From Candidatus Bacteroides pullicola (GTDB taxonomy: Bacteria > Bacteroidota > Bacteroidia > Bacteroidales > Bacteroidaceae), in contig DXCV01000007.1 in the NCBI GenBank assembly GCA_019115825.1, positions 1 through 33,758 on the forward strand: a stretch of DNA of 33,758 nt, given 5' to 3'. A model generated the notes under the pieces. The model saw nothing but the letters and a program-made list of their open reading frames with translations. It was not told the origin of the DNA and made no database searches. Of this stretch, positions 15,664 to 23,311 are shown in pieces (the stretch's first letter is position 1; each line of letters starts with the position of its first letter). The position numbers were made by a program, and so were the translations under genes.

Positions 15664-16059
15664 ATGATTTCAATCATGCAAACTATCATGGAACGTATGG
15701 AAGAGCGTCTTTCTTCCGTGGAAGCCACCCTGCAACAGTTGGGGCCCGTGCAGGTCTTGCAGGAACGCTTGTCTCAACTGGAAAGCAACATCTATTCGAC
15801 GAAGAACATGCTGACATTTGACGAAGCCTGCCGATACCTCGGCGTGTCGGAAAGCCTCTTGTACAAACTGACCTCCACCAAGGACGTGCCTCATTTCAAA
15901 CCAAGGGGCAAGATGCTGTACTTCTCCAAGGCGGAACTGGACGCCTGGCTCAGCCAAAACCCCGTCAAGACCTTGAAACAAGCTTCGCAGGAAGTGGCCG
16001 ACGAAGCCCGGATGACACCTTACTTCAACAGGAAACGCTATGGAAAAAGAACGAAATGA
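15664..16059 (+). CDS. Helix-turn-helix (excisionase/MerR-like) DNA-binding protein of the ICE
   Basis: A 131-residue protein. An N-terminal coiled coil (about 5-45, Met/Glu/Leu/Gln heptads) precedes a HTH_17-type winged helix: MLTFDEACRYLGVSESLLYKLTSTKDVPHFKPRGKMLYFSKAELDAWL (about 50-97). This family includes excisionases and regulators of Bacteroidetes mobile elements. The start may be 15664 (MISIMQT) or 15676 (MQTIMER). Its 3' end overlaps the RepA-like gene by 20 nt, suggesting translational coupling. It has the same plan as the IME protein at 28817, though clearly diverged. Confidence 0.82.
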   Translation: MISIMQTIMERMEERLSSVEATLQQLGPVQVLQERLSQLESNIYSTKNMLTFDEACRYLGVSESLLYKLTSTKDVPHFKPRGKMLYFSKAELDAWLSQNPVKTLKQASQEVADEARMTPYFNRKRYGKRTK

Positions 16060-17146
16060 CGGCTGTGTGCAGGAAACGGCCGCAGAGGACAGCCGCCTGT
16101 CGAAGATTCTCAACGACGCGCTCATCAAGGCCACGGACATTTACGAGAACCCACCCCAGATTATCTGGGTGGACAACTCCACCATCGCCACCCTGGGCAA
16201 CTTCAGCGCATCTACCGGCAAGGCCAAAAGCCGCAAGACTTTCAACGTGTCCGCCATCGTGGCGGCATCGTTGGCCGGCGGCAAAGTGCTGAACTACCGC
16301 GCCTGCCTGCCGGAAGGCAAGCGGAAAATCCTCTATGTGGACACCGAGCAAAGCCGTTACCATTGCCACGGCGTGCTGGAGCGCATCCTGAAGCTGGCAG
16401 GGCTGCCCACCACGATTGACAACGAGAACCTGGACTTCATCGGCCTGCGCGAGTACACCCCGGCCTTGCGCCTGCAACTCATCGACTATGCGCTGCGCAG
16501 GGAAAAAAGTTACGGGCTGGTCATCATCGACGGCATCCGCGACCTGATGTACGACATCAACAACGCCGGGGAGTCCGTGGAACTCATCAACAAGCTGATG
16601 CAATGGTCGTCGCGCTACGACCTGCACATCCATTGCGTACTGCACCTGAACAAGGGCGACGACAACGTGCGCGGCCACATCGGCACCGAACTGAACAACA
16701 AGGCGGAAACGGTGCTGGTCATCAGCAAGAGCGGCAACCACCCTGAAGTGAGCGAAGTACGCTCGATGCACATCCGCGACAAGGACTTCCAGCCTTTCGC
16801 CTTCCAGGTCAGCGAGGACGGCCTGCCTGAAACGGCCACCGGTTATACCTTTGAGGACGCGCCCAAGCGGAACGTGCGCACCCATTTCCGGGAACTCTCC
16901 CTGGAACAGCACCGGAAAGCATTGGAGGCCGCCTTCAACGGGAAGCCCATCAAAGGATTCGAGAACACCGTGCAGGCCCTGTGCGCCGGTTATGCCTCCA
17001 TCGGCTTTGAGCGCGGACGCAGCGTCATGGTCAAACTGCTGCAATACCTGACCGACGAACTGAAGCTGATAACCAAACACGACAAGTGCTTCTACTTCGG
17101 CGACGCGGAAACGGAAGTCGGGCTGTTTGACGACGAAGGCGCGTGA
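16040..17146 (+). CDS. RepA-like hexameric helicase/ATPase (RecA fold)
   Basis: A 368-residue RecA-fold ATPase of the AAA_25/RepA group, found in plasmids and ICEs with a primase-like partner. The P-loop region GNFSASTGKAKSRKT (53-67) departs from the GxxGxGK(S/T) form but keeps KT at 66-67. DTEQS (101-105) and the Walker B strand VIIDGIRDL (161-169, Asp164) follow, with CVLHLNKGDDNVRGHIGTEL (about 199-218) matching the sensor region of RepA-like proteins. The C-terminal third carries a helical part that may bind DNA. It probably unwinds or remodels ICE DNA during rolling-circle replication or transfer; that role is inferred from family and neighbours. Confidence 0.82.
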   Translation: MEKERNDGCVQETAAEDSRLSKILNDALIKATDIYENPPQIIWVDNSTIATLGNFSASTGKAKSRKTFNVSAIVAASLAGGKVLNYRACLPEGKRKILYVDTEQSRYHCHGVLERILKLAGLPTTIDNENLDFIGLREYTPALRLQLIDYALRREKSYGLVIIDGIRDLMYDINNAGESVELINKLMQWSSRYDLHIHCVLHLNKGDDNVRGHIGTELNNKAETVLVISKSGNHPEVSEVRSMHIRDKDFQPFAFQVSEDGLPETATGYTFEDAPKRNVRTHFRELSLEQHRKALEAAFNGKPIKGFENTVQALCAGYASIGFERGRSVMVKLLQYLTDELKLITKHDKCFYFGDAETEVGLFDDEGA

Positions 17147-17155
17147 AAACACTTC

Positions 17156-17216
17156 GGAAAACGCTTTTCTTTAGTCCGTGTATATATAATAGATATACGA
17201 AGTAAAGCGTTTGGCG
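17156..17216. repeat. Imperfect inverted repeat between RepA-like and primase-like genes
   Basis: AACGCTTT (from about 17162) faces AAAGCGTT (about 17204-17211), and CGTGTATAT faces ATATACG nearer the centre, giving an interrupted ~25-bp dyad around an AT-rich middle. It may be a binding site or RNA hairpin; no T-run follows. Confidence 0.4.
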
Positions 17217-17226
17217 GAAGCAAACA

Positions 17227-17271
17227 ATGAAACCAAATAGAACGAGAAACATCAACAAGAACCGTGTATGA
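17227..17271 (+). CDS. Possible 14-residue basic leader peptide
   Basis: An ATG opens the short frame MKPNRTRNINKNRV, whose TGA overlaps the ATG of the primase-like gene (ATGA at 17268-17271). Such an overlap permits translational coupling. Five of fourteen residues are Lys or Arg and five are Asn. There is no homology evidence, so this could be chance. Confidence 0.25.
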   Translation: MKPNRTRNINKNRV

Positions 17272-18149
17272 ACATATTAGAAGCGAAACAGATACGGATT
17301 GTGGATTACCTGCGGCTTCTCGGCCACGAGCCGAGGAAAGCTCAAGGCGGCCAATACTGGTACCTTTCCCCTCTCAGGGAAGAAAAGACACCGTCTTTCA
17401 AGGTCAACGACCACCGGAACGAATGGTACGACTTCGCAATGGCGCAAGGCGGCGACATCATCGACCTGGGCAAACTGCTGTTTGGCACCTCTTCCATAGA
17501 AGAAGTATTAAGGAAAATAGAAGGGCGCGCCTGTGCCTGCCCCCGCACCCCGTCCTTTACGCCCTCCCATGAACGGGTGAAAGAGGAAATGCGGAATGTG
17601 GAGGTGACGGTCCTTGGGCATCCGGCCCTGCTGTCTTACCTCACCTCCCGGCACATAGACCTGTCTGTCGGCAGACTGTATTGCAGGGAAATCCACTATG
17701 AGTTGCGTGGCAGGCACTATTACGCCATCGCCTTCGCCAACCAGTCGGGCGGCTTTGAGGTGCGAAATCCCTATTTCAAGGGATGCCTGGGCGGTAAGGA
17801 CATCACCGTGGTCAGGTGTGGCCACGCAGGGACGCAAGGCCGTTGCTGTGTGCTGGAAGGATTCATGGACTTCCTGTCCTACCTGACCTTGCAGGGCAAG
17901 GGCGACAAGACGGTCTGCCTCGATGAGCCGTGCGACTTCGTGGTGCTGAACTCCGTCCATAACCTGAAGAAATGCCTGGCAAGGCTGGACTGCTACCAAC
18001 ATGTCCATTGCTACCTTGACAACGACCTGGCCGGGCGCAAGACGGAGGAAACCATCGCCGGGCTGTACGGGGAACGGGAAACCGACGAATCCACCCGCTA
18101 TGCAGGCTATAAAGACCTGAACGATTACCTGCTTGGGCGAAGCCAATAA
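17268..18149 (+). CDS. DnaG-like primase: CHC2-type domain lacking zinc ligands plus Toprim
   Basis: A 293-residue primase-like protein. Residues about 28-68 align with the CHC2 domain of mobile-element primases (YWYLSPLREEKTPSFKV...NEWYDFAMAQGGDIIDL), but the Cys and His zinc ligands are absent. A Toprim-like half follows: VLEGFMDFLSYL with Glu197, VVLNSVHNL, and CYLDNDLAGRK with Asp251 and Asp253, matching the E...DxD metal site. Family members make primers or help convert transferred single strands. It follows the RepA-like gene after 121 nt and precedes a terminator, so the two form the replication module of the ICE. Confidence 0.83.
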   Translation: MNILEAKQIRIVDYLRLLGHEPRKAQGGQYWYLSPLREEKTPSFKVNDHRNEWYDFAMAQGGDIIDLGKLLFGTSSIEEVLRKIEGRACACPRTPSFTPSHERVKEEMRNVEVTVLGHPALLSYLTSRHIDLSVGRLYCREIHYELRGRHYYAIAFANQSGGFEVRNPYFKGCLGGKDITVVRCGHAGTQGRCCVLEGFMDFLSYLTLQGKGDKTVCLDEPCDFVVLNSVHNLKKCLARLDCYQHVHCYLDNDLAGRKTEETIAGLYGERETDESTRYAGYKDLNDYLLGRSQ

Positions 18150-18180
18150 CCATACCTATAATAACCATCCATTTATTGCC

Positions 18181-18240
18181 AGGCATTCGGCAGCCTGTCC
18201 GAATGCCTGAACAAGCCTTCCGCAAACGGAGGGCTTTTAT
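18181..18240 (+). terminator. Tandem hairpins and intrinsic terminator after the primase-like gene
   Basis: The first hairpin is AGGCATTCGG (18181-18190) with CCGAATGCCT (18199-18208). The second is AAGCCTTCCG (18213-18222) with CGGAGGGCTT (18227-18236), loop CAAA, one G-U pair, followed by TTATTTTG. The second has the form of an intrinsic terminator and separates the replication genes from the transfer operon. Confidence 0.7.
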
Positions 18241-18269
18241 TTTGCCCCGACCCGTGAAAACACATCCGA

Positions 18270-18310
18270 GTGCGATTTTCAAGTATGATTTTGAGTATGA
18301 TTTTGAATAC
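18270..18310 (+). repeat. Short direct repeats (TATGATTTTGAG-like) in the pre-tra gap
   Basis: Three imperfect copies of the unit (G)TATGATTTTGA occur in a row: TGCGATTTTCA, GTATGATTTTGA, GTATGATTTTGA. They lie in the 333-nt gap between the primase-like gene and the transfer operon. Possible iteron or regulator sites upstream of the tra promoter; otherwise the gap holds only the terminator and a weak -7-like TTATTTTG at 18378-18385. Confidence 0.35.
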
Positions 18311-18482
18311 AATAATAAATCAGGTTAAGAGAAGGAAGAAATACGACCGAACATTCTTTTTTGTCAAGTTTAGCCTATTATTTTGCGCCTGAAATCGGAG
18401 TTTCAACCACATCGGAACGATTTTGGAGGCTTCGACAAACGTTCATCCATATAATCACAACAATTAAAATCATACTAAAAGA

Positions 18483-18938
18483 ATGAGTCCGTTTTTCATA
18501 TTTGCCACCGTGCTGACCGTCGCCTACCTTATCTATTATACGGTAGTCATCCTTCACGACCTTTACGGCAAGAAAGGAGAAAAGAAGTCCGAAGAGGAGA
18601 CCTTTGAAATCGACCCCTCCGAAGAGCCGGAAGAAAGCGTGGAGGTGAGCGAGAGCGAAATGGGCTTCAGCATAGGCGGCAATGACTACGAAGTGGACGT
18701 GGAAACACCATCGTCCGCCCCTGCGGCAGACCGGCAAGAGGAAACGCAGGATGAGAGGAGTTCCGGCGGAAAGGCTTTGGAGAAAGTGATGGCCAAGGTG
18801 GAACCGCATCTGGAAGAGTTCAATTCCGACATGTCCAACCCGTATTACGACCAGCAGCTTTACAAGCTGATGATGAGCGGAGGACGGATGGACGGGCGGC
18901 CTGTGATAGAAGCCATCCCTATAAAAAACGAAATCTGA
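18483..18938 (+). CDS. Small membrane protein at the head of the tra operon
   Basis: A 151-residue protein with one N-terminal TM segment (FFIFATVLTVAYLIYYTVVIL, about 4-24), then a Lys patch and a strongly acidic middle (about 36-75, many Glu/Asp). The last part is NPYYDQQLYKLMMSGGRMDGRPVIEAIP. Its position just before traE corresponds to TraD-like small proteins in Bacteroides conjugative transposons, but I cannot assign the family firmly. The orientation is probably a cytoplasmic acidic tail, where it could contact other transfer proteins. Its stop is 9 nt before the next start, so it is operonic with the TraE genes. Confidence 0.7.
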   Translation: MSPFFIFATVLTVAYLIYYTVVILHDLYGKKGEKKSEEETFEIDPSEEPEESVEVSESEMGFSIGGNDYEVDVETPSSAPAADRQEETQDERSSGGKALEKVMAKVEPHLEEFNSDMSNPYYDQQLYKLMMSGGRMDGRPVIEAIPIKNEI

Positions 18939-18947
18939 TGAAAACGA

Positions 18948-19277
18948 ATGGACAGGACAAAGAACACCCTGACGGTACTGCTCGGAACGGCCATCCCCAT
19001 CGTGGCGTTTGCCAAAAGCGGCAGCGTGGACTACAGCTGGGGAGCGGACGCACTGGCGACGATGCACGACTATGTAATCACGCTGGCACTGTACGTCCTG
19101 TACCTATGCTACGCCATCGCCGCCATCATGGCCGTCATTTCCGCCGTGCAAATCTACATCAAGATGAACATGGGCGAGGACGGAGTGACCAAATCCATCG
19201 TGACGCTCATCGGGGCCTGCCTGTTCATCATCGGCGCGTCCATCGTCCTCCCGGCGTTTTTCGGCTACCGCATATAA
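18948..19277 (+). CDS. traE: TraE-family (DUF4134) conjugation protein, copy 1
   Basis: A 109-residue membrane protein of the DUF4134/TraE type: a hydrophobic N-terminus serving as signal (LTVLLGTAIPIVAFA), then two TM helices (about 46-66 and 82-103) separated by a short polar loop (KMNMGEDGVTK). The size and two-helix layout resemble VirB2-like pilin precursors, a comparison from family structure rather than proof. A second, more divergent copy follows 47 nt downstream. The ATG at 18948 is chosen over one ten bases upstream, which is in another frame. Confidence 0.8.
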   Translation: MDRTKNTLTVLLGTAIPIVAFAKSGSVDYSWGADALATMHDYVITLALYVLYLCYAIAAIMAVISAVQIYIKMNMGEDGVTKSIVTLIGACLFIIGASIVLPAFFGYRI

Positions 19278-19324
19278 AGGAAAGAGAGACACGAACATTA
19301 TAGTAACCATCAAAATTTAGAAGC

Positions 19325-19690
19325 ATGATTGAAAGATTGAGACAGAAAGTGAAAACGGCGCTCTTCTCCGAAAGGACGAAGATGATTTTCCTCATGTTGC
19401 TGGTCGGCGTGACGGCGGCCGTGGCGCAGAACTCCGCCGGAGACTACACGGCAGGCACCAATGCGCTGACCACTGTGACGGAGGAAATCGCCAAGTACGT
19501 ACCCATCGTGGTGAAGCTCTGCTACGCCATCGCCGGTGTGGTTGCCGTGGTCGGTGCCATTTCCGTGTACATCGCCATGAACAACGAGGAGCAGGACGTG
19601 AAGAAGAAGATCATGATGGTGGTCGGCGCCTGCATCTTCCTGATTGCGGCCGCGCAGGCATTGCCGCTGTTCTTCGGCATCACCACCTAA
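19325..19690 (+). CDS. traE: TraE-family (DUF4134) conjugation protein, copy 2
   Basis: A 121-residue paralogue of the preceding gene. It has a signal-like segment ending VAAVAQ (about residue 36), then VVKLCYAIAGVVAVVGAISVYIAMNNEEQDVKKKIMMVVGACIFLIAAAQALPLFFGITT. The LCYAIA and GACxFxIxA motifs are shared with copy 1, as is the Pro near the C-terminus followed by FFG. Both copies probably sit in the inner membrane, and one may be the pilus or channel subunit. Two TraE-like proteins in tandem could allow a mixed structure or division of labour. It ends 12 nt before traF. Confidence 0.82.
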   Translation: MIERLRQKVKTALFSERTKMIFLMLLVGVTAAVAQNSAGDYTAGTNALTTVTEEIAKYVPIVVKLCYAIAGVVAVVGAISVYIAMNNEEQDVKKKIMMVVGACIFLIAAAQALPLFFGITT

Positions 19691-19702
19691 ACCGCAGGCA
19701 GG

Positions 19703-19999
19703 ATGGGAAACGGGAAAGAGCGTTTTCAGGATTACCCGGTGTTCAAGGGGCTGCAACGGCCCCTTGAATTCCTGGGTCTCCAAGGCCGCTACATCTATTG
19801 GGCGGCAGGCAGCGCGGGCGCGGCCATCGCCGGATTCATCGCAGGCTACTGCCTGTCCGGTTTTGTCGCCGGGCTGGTCATCCTGGCCGTGGTTGCCTCG
19901 GCAGGCGCGGCGCTCATCCTCTTCAAGCAGCGCAAGGGGCTGCACAGCAAAAAGGACGGGCGCGGCATATACATCTATGCCCGCTCCAGACAGACTTGA
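19703..19999 (+). CDS. traF: TraF-family (DUF4133) conjugation protein
   Basis: A 98-residue protein with FQDYPVFKGLQRPLEFLGLQGRYIYWAAG at the N-terminus, the signature of DUF4133/TraF, and two TM helices (about 33-52 and 54-74). A basic C-terminal tail follows (FKQRKGLHSKKDGRGIYIYARSR). This small inner-membrane protein is comparable with VirB3 by size, topology and position just before the VirB4-like ATPase. It is separated from traG by 110 nt that contain a terminator-like hairpin. Confidence 0.85.
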   Translation: MGNGKERFQDYPVFKGLQRPLEFLGLQGRYIYWAAGSAGAAIAGFIAGYCLSGFVAGLVILAVVASAGAALILFKQRKGLHSKKDGRGIYIYARSRQT

Positions 20000-20056
20000 C
20001 GTACTTACACACCCCCGATATGCCTGATGTGTGGCATGAATGAGAATGTTGGACGC

Positions 20057-20095
20057 GGCAGGCTCTCTCCGCAAGGACGGAGCCTGCCTTTATTG
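20057..20095 (+). terminator. Terminator-like hairpin between traF and traG (possible attenuator)
   Basis: GGCAGGCTC (20057-20065) pairs with GAGCCTGCC (20080-20088), with a CTCCG/CGGAG alternative inside, followed directly by TTTATT. It stands within an otherwise continuous tra operon, 14 nt before the traG start. Partial termination here would lower ATPase relative to the small membrane subunits. Confidence 0.5.
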
Positions 20096-20109
20096 AATGG
20101 AAACGTAAC

Positions 20110-22839
20110 ATGGTAACTTACATCTTATTATCCCTCGCGGCCCTTTGCCTGGGCATGGGCATTTCCGTCAAAGCCTTCGGCACGGGCGGAAAGCGCAAAC
20201 GCATCTTCCAGGACATCTACTTCTCCGTGGAGGACACGGATGGCATCGGAGTGATTTATACCAAAACCGGGGAATACTCCGCCATACTGGAAATGGAGAA
20301 CCCGGTGCAGAAGCACTCGGCCAACACGGAGAGCTACTACGACTTCACCCGGCTGCTGGCCGCCTTGTCGCAGACGCTGGGCGAAGGGTACGCCCTGCAC
20401 AAGCAGGACGTTTTCGTGCGCAGGAAGTTCGAGGAAGAAAGCGGCCAGAGGCACGAGTTCCTGACGGAAGCCTACTTCCGCTACTTCAAGGGGCGCGTCT
20501 ATACCGACAGCATGACCTACCTGACCGTCACGCAGGAAGCAAGGAAGAGCCGCCTGTTCTCCTTCGACAACAAGAAATGGCGCGACTTCCTCGTGAAGAC
20601 GCGCAAGGTGCATGACCAGTTGCAGGACGCAGGCATCCGTGTGCGCTTCCTGAACAAGCAGGAGGCCAGCCGCTACGTGGACCGCTTCTTTGCCATGAAC
20701 TTCCGCGACAAGGTGGTGTCCATGACCGGTTTCAAGGTGGATGACGAGTGCATTTCCATGGGCGACAGACGCTGCAAGGTGTACAGCCTGGTGGACGTGG
20801 ACTGCGTCAACCTGCCTTCCGTGATACGCCCCTACACGAACATGGAGGTGAACGGCGCGGAAATGCCCGTTGACCTGGTGTCGCTGGTTGACCACATCCC
20901 GAACGCGGAAACCGTGGTGTACAACCAGGTGGTGTTCATTCCCGGGCAGAAGAGGGAGCTTGCCCTGCTGGACAAGAAAAAGAACCGCCACGCCAGCATA
21001 CCGAACCCGAACAACCAGATGGCCGTGGAGGACATCCGGCAGGTGCAGGAAGTGGTGGCAAGGGAAAACAAGCAACTGGTGTATTCACACTTCAACCTGA
21101 TTGTGGCCGTGTCGCCTGACACGGACTTGCAGAAATGCACCAACCACCTGGAAAACAGTTTCGGGCGGTTGGGCATCCACATCAGCAAGCGCGCCTACAA
21201 CCAGTTGGAACTGTTCGTCGGCTCGTTCCCCGGCAACTGCTACAGCTTGAACGAGGAATACGACCGGTTCCTGACGTTGGGTGACGCGGCGGCCTGCCTG
21301 ATGTACAAGGAAAAGGCCCAGCACAGCGAGGACACGCCGCTGAAAATCTACTACACCGACCGCCAGGGCGTGCCGGTGGCCATCGACATCACCGGAAAGG
21401 AGGGAAAGGAAAAGCTGACGGACAACTCCAATTTCTTCTGCTTAGGGCCTTCGGGCAGCGGCAAGAGCTTCCACATGAACAGCGTGGTGCGCCAGCTCCA
21501 TGAACAGAACACCGACGTGGTGATGGTAGATACGGGAAACAGCTATGAAGGACTGTGCGAATACCTGGACGGGAAGTACATCAGCTACACGGAAGACAAG
21601 CCGATAACCATGAACCCGTTTCGCATCAGCCGCCAGGAGTTGAACGTGGAGAAGACAGGCTTCCTGAAGAACCTCGTGCTGCTGATATGGAAAGGCTCGC
21701 AAGGCACCGTGACCAAGACCGAAGACCGCCTGATAGACCAGGTGATAACGGAATACTACGACGTGTACTTCAACGGCTTTGACGGCTTCACGCCCATGCA
21801 GCGCGAGGATTTGCGCAAGAGCCTGCTGGTGGACGCGCGGAACGACGGCCGTGGCACGTCGGAAGTGGAAAAGACGGAACGCATCGAGCGCGAGATAGAC
21901 GAGATGGAACGGCGGCGCAAGGAACTGAAAGTGGAAAGCCTGTCGTTCAACACCTTCTATGAATACTCCGTGCAGCGCATCCCCGACATCTGCCACGAGA
22001 ATAAAATATCGGGCATAGACATCTCCACCTACCGCTACATGATGAAAGACTTTTACCGGGGCGGCAACCACGACAAGACCCTGAACGAGGAAATGGACGG
22101 CACCCTGTTTGACGAGACATTCATCGTCTTCGAAATCGACGCGATAAAGGATGACCCGCTGCTTTTCCCCATAGTGACGCTGATTATCATGGACGTGTTC
22201 CTACAAAAGATGCGCCTGAAGAAGAACCGCAAGGTCTTGGTGATAGAGGAAGCGTGGAAGGCCATCGCCTCGCCGCTCATGGCCGAGTACATCAAGTTCA
22301 TGTACAAGACCGCCCGAAAGTTCTGGGCCAGCGTGGGCGTGGTGACGCAGGAGATACAGGACATCATCGGCAGCGAGATAGTGAAAGAAGCCATCATCAA
22401 CAACTCCGACGTGGTGATGCTGCTCGACCAGAGCAAGTTCAAGGAACGCTTCGACGGCATCAAGTCCATCCTCGGCCTGACCGACGTGGACTGCAAAAAG
22501 ATATTCACCATCAACCGTCTGGAAAACAAGGAAGGACGCAGCTTCTTCCGCGAGGTGTTCATCCGCCGCGGGCACGAAAGCAACGTGTACGGCGTGGAGG
22601 AGCCCCGCGAGTGCTACATGACCTACACCACCGAACGGGCGGAAAAGGAGGCCCTGAAGCTCTACAAGAAAGAACTGGGATGCAACCACCAACAGGCCAT
22701 CGAAGCCTATTGCCGTGACTGGAACGCTTCGGGCACCGGCAAGTCGCTGGCATTCGCCCAACTGGTGAACAAGGCCGGACGGGTATTGAAACTGGAATCC
22801 AAACCACAACTTAAAAAACAAGACAATGAAAAAGATTGA
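20110..22839 (+). CDS. traG: TraG conjugation ATPase (VirB4-like)
   Basis: A 909-residue ATPase that powers assembly or substrate passage in the type IV secretion system. It has an N-terminal TM segment (about 3-20), a long VirB4-type N-terminal domain (about 30-420), Walker A GPSGSGKS at 446-453, and Walker B VLVIEEAW at 709-716. The arginine-rich C-terminal lobe includes FWASVGVVTQEIQDI and NNSDVVMLLDQSKFKERF. Length and motif order match TraG of Bacteroides conjugative transposons. The C-terminus overlaps the next gene by 14 nt. Note that TraG here is the VirB4 homologue, not the coupling protein called TraG in RP4. Confidence 0.95.
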   Translation: MVTYILLSLAALCLGMGISVKAFGTGGKRKRIFQDIYFSVEDTDGIGVIYTKTGEYSAILEMENPVQKHSANTESYYDFTRLLAALSQTLGEGYALHKQDVFVRRKFEEESGQRHEFLTEAYFRYFKGRVYTDSMTYLTVTQEARKSRLFSFDNKKWRDFLVKTRKVHDQLQDAGIRVRFLNKQEASRYVDRFFAMNFRDKVVSMTGFKVDDECISMGDRRCKVYSLVDVDCVNLPSVIRPYTNMEVNGAEMPVDLVSLVDHIPNAETVVYNQVVFIPGQKRELALLDKKKNRHASIPNPNNQMAVEDIRQVQEVVARENKQLVYSHFNLIVAVSPDTDLQKCTNHLENSFGRLGIHISKRAYNQLELFVGSFPGNCYSLNEEYDRFLTLGDAAACLMYKEKAQHSEDTPLKIYYTDRQGVPVAIDITGKEGKEKLTDNSNFFCLGPSGSGKSFHMNSVVRQLHEQNTDVVMVDTGNSYEGLCEYLDGKYISYTEDKPITMNPFRISRQELNVEKTGFLKNLVLLIWKGSQGTVTKTEDRLIDQVITEYYDVYFNGFDGFTPMQREDLRKSLLVDARNDGRGTSEVEKTERIEREIDEMERRRKELKVESLSFNTFYEYSVQRIPDICHENKISGIDISTYRYMMKDFYRGGNHDKTLNEEMDGTLFDETFIVFEIDAIKDDPLLFPIVTLIIMDVFLQKMRLKKNRKVLVIEEAWKAIASPLMAEYIKFMYKTARKFWASVGVVTQEIQDIIGSEIVKEAIINNSDVVMLLDQSKFKERFDGIKSILGLTDVDCKKIFTINRLENKEGRSFFREVFIRRGHESNVYGVEEPRECYMTYTTERAEKEALKLYKKELGCNHQQAIEAYCRDWNASGTGKSLAFAQLVNKAGRVLKLESKPQLKKQDNEKD

Positions 22840-23278
22840 CATCCACCAGCGTGTGACCACGCTTTATTTCGGCTCCATGCAGAACACGCGCATCCAACGG
22901 GTGTGCGCGGCCATGCAAATCGGCACCATCCGAGACTTGTGCATGTGTACGGAGCATGACCTGGCGAATATGCGGAACATGGGCCGTGCCAGCCTGAAGA
23001 AAACCAAGGACGTGCTGGGCGAGTACGGGCTCCGCCTGGGCATGACGAAGGAAGAAGTGAAAGAATATGCCAGGCCGGACAGCCGTGCGGACGAAAAGCC
23101 GGAGGGGCGGCCCGCCCCGCAAACGACGGCCACCGCCGATTGGGAACAACGGAGATACGAGGTGGCCAAGGAACTGCTCTTGAGCCAAACGATGCCGCCG
23201 GTGGAAGCCGTGAAGAAAGCGGACGAGTTTATAGAAGCCCTGCGAAAGACGGACGCCCCCTGCCTTTCGCAGGATTGA
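22826..23278 (+). CDS. RNA polymerase alpha-CTD-like helix-hairpin-helix protein
   Basis: A 150-residue protein whose residues about 14-73 closely follow the C-terminal domain of RNA polymerase alpha: TIRDLCMCTEHDLANMRNMGRASLKK and KDVLGEYGLRLGM align with the alpha segments around [22 protein letters not shown] and KDVLASRGLSLGM. Aligned with known DNA-contact positions of E. coli alpha (265, 268, 296, 298, 299), it keeps Arg, Gly and Ser but has Arg for Asn268 and Ala for Lys298. No alpha N-terminal domain is present. The C-terminal part (about 104-140) is helical (WEQRRYEVAKELLLSQ, then EAVKKADEFIEALRK). It overlaps traG by 14 nt. It could bind DNA or tune transcription of the operon; that is inference. 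Confidence 0.82.
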   Translation: MKKIDIHQRVTTLYFGSMQNTRIQRVCAAMQIGTIRDLCMCTEHDLANMRNMGRASLKKTKDVLGEYGLRLGMTKEEVKEYARPDSRADEKPEGRPAPQTTATADWEQRRYEVAKELLLSQTMPPVEAVKKADEFIEALRKTDAPCLSQD

Positions 23279-23311
23279 ACAACCATTGTACAGTACAACG
23301 AAAATCAAGGG

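Noticed and set aside
16025..17152. 375-codon frame antisense to the RepA-like gene
   Set aside because: Full overlap with a gene bearing Walker motifs; Val/Gln/Asp-rich composition typical of a shadow frame.
18204..18329. About 41-codon frame in the pre-tra gap, including a KYDFEYDFEY repeat
   Set aside because: It overlaps the terminator hairpin and its repeat simply reflects the DNA direct repeats; no start signal supports it.
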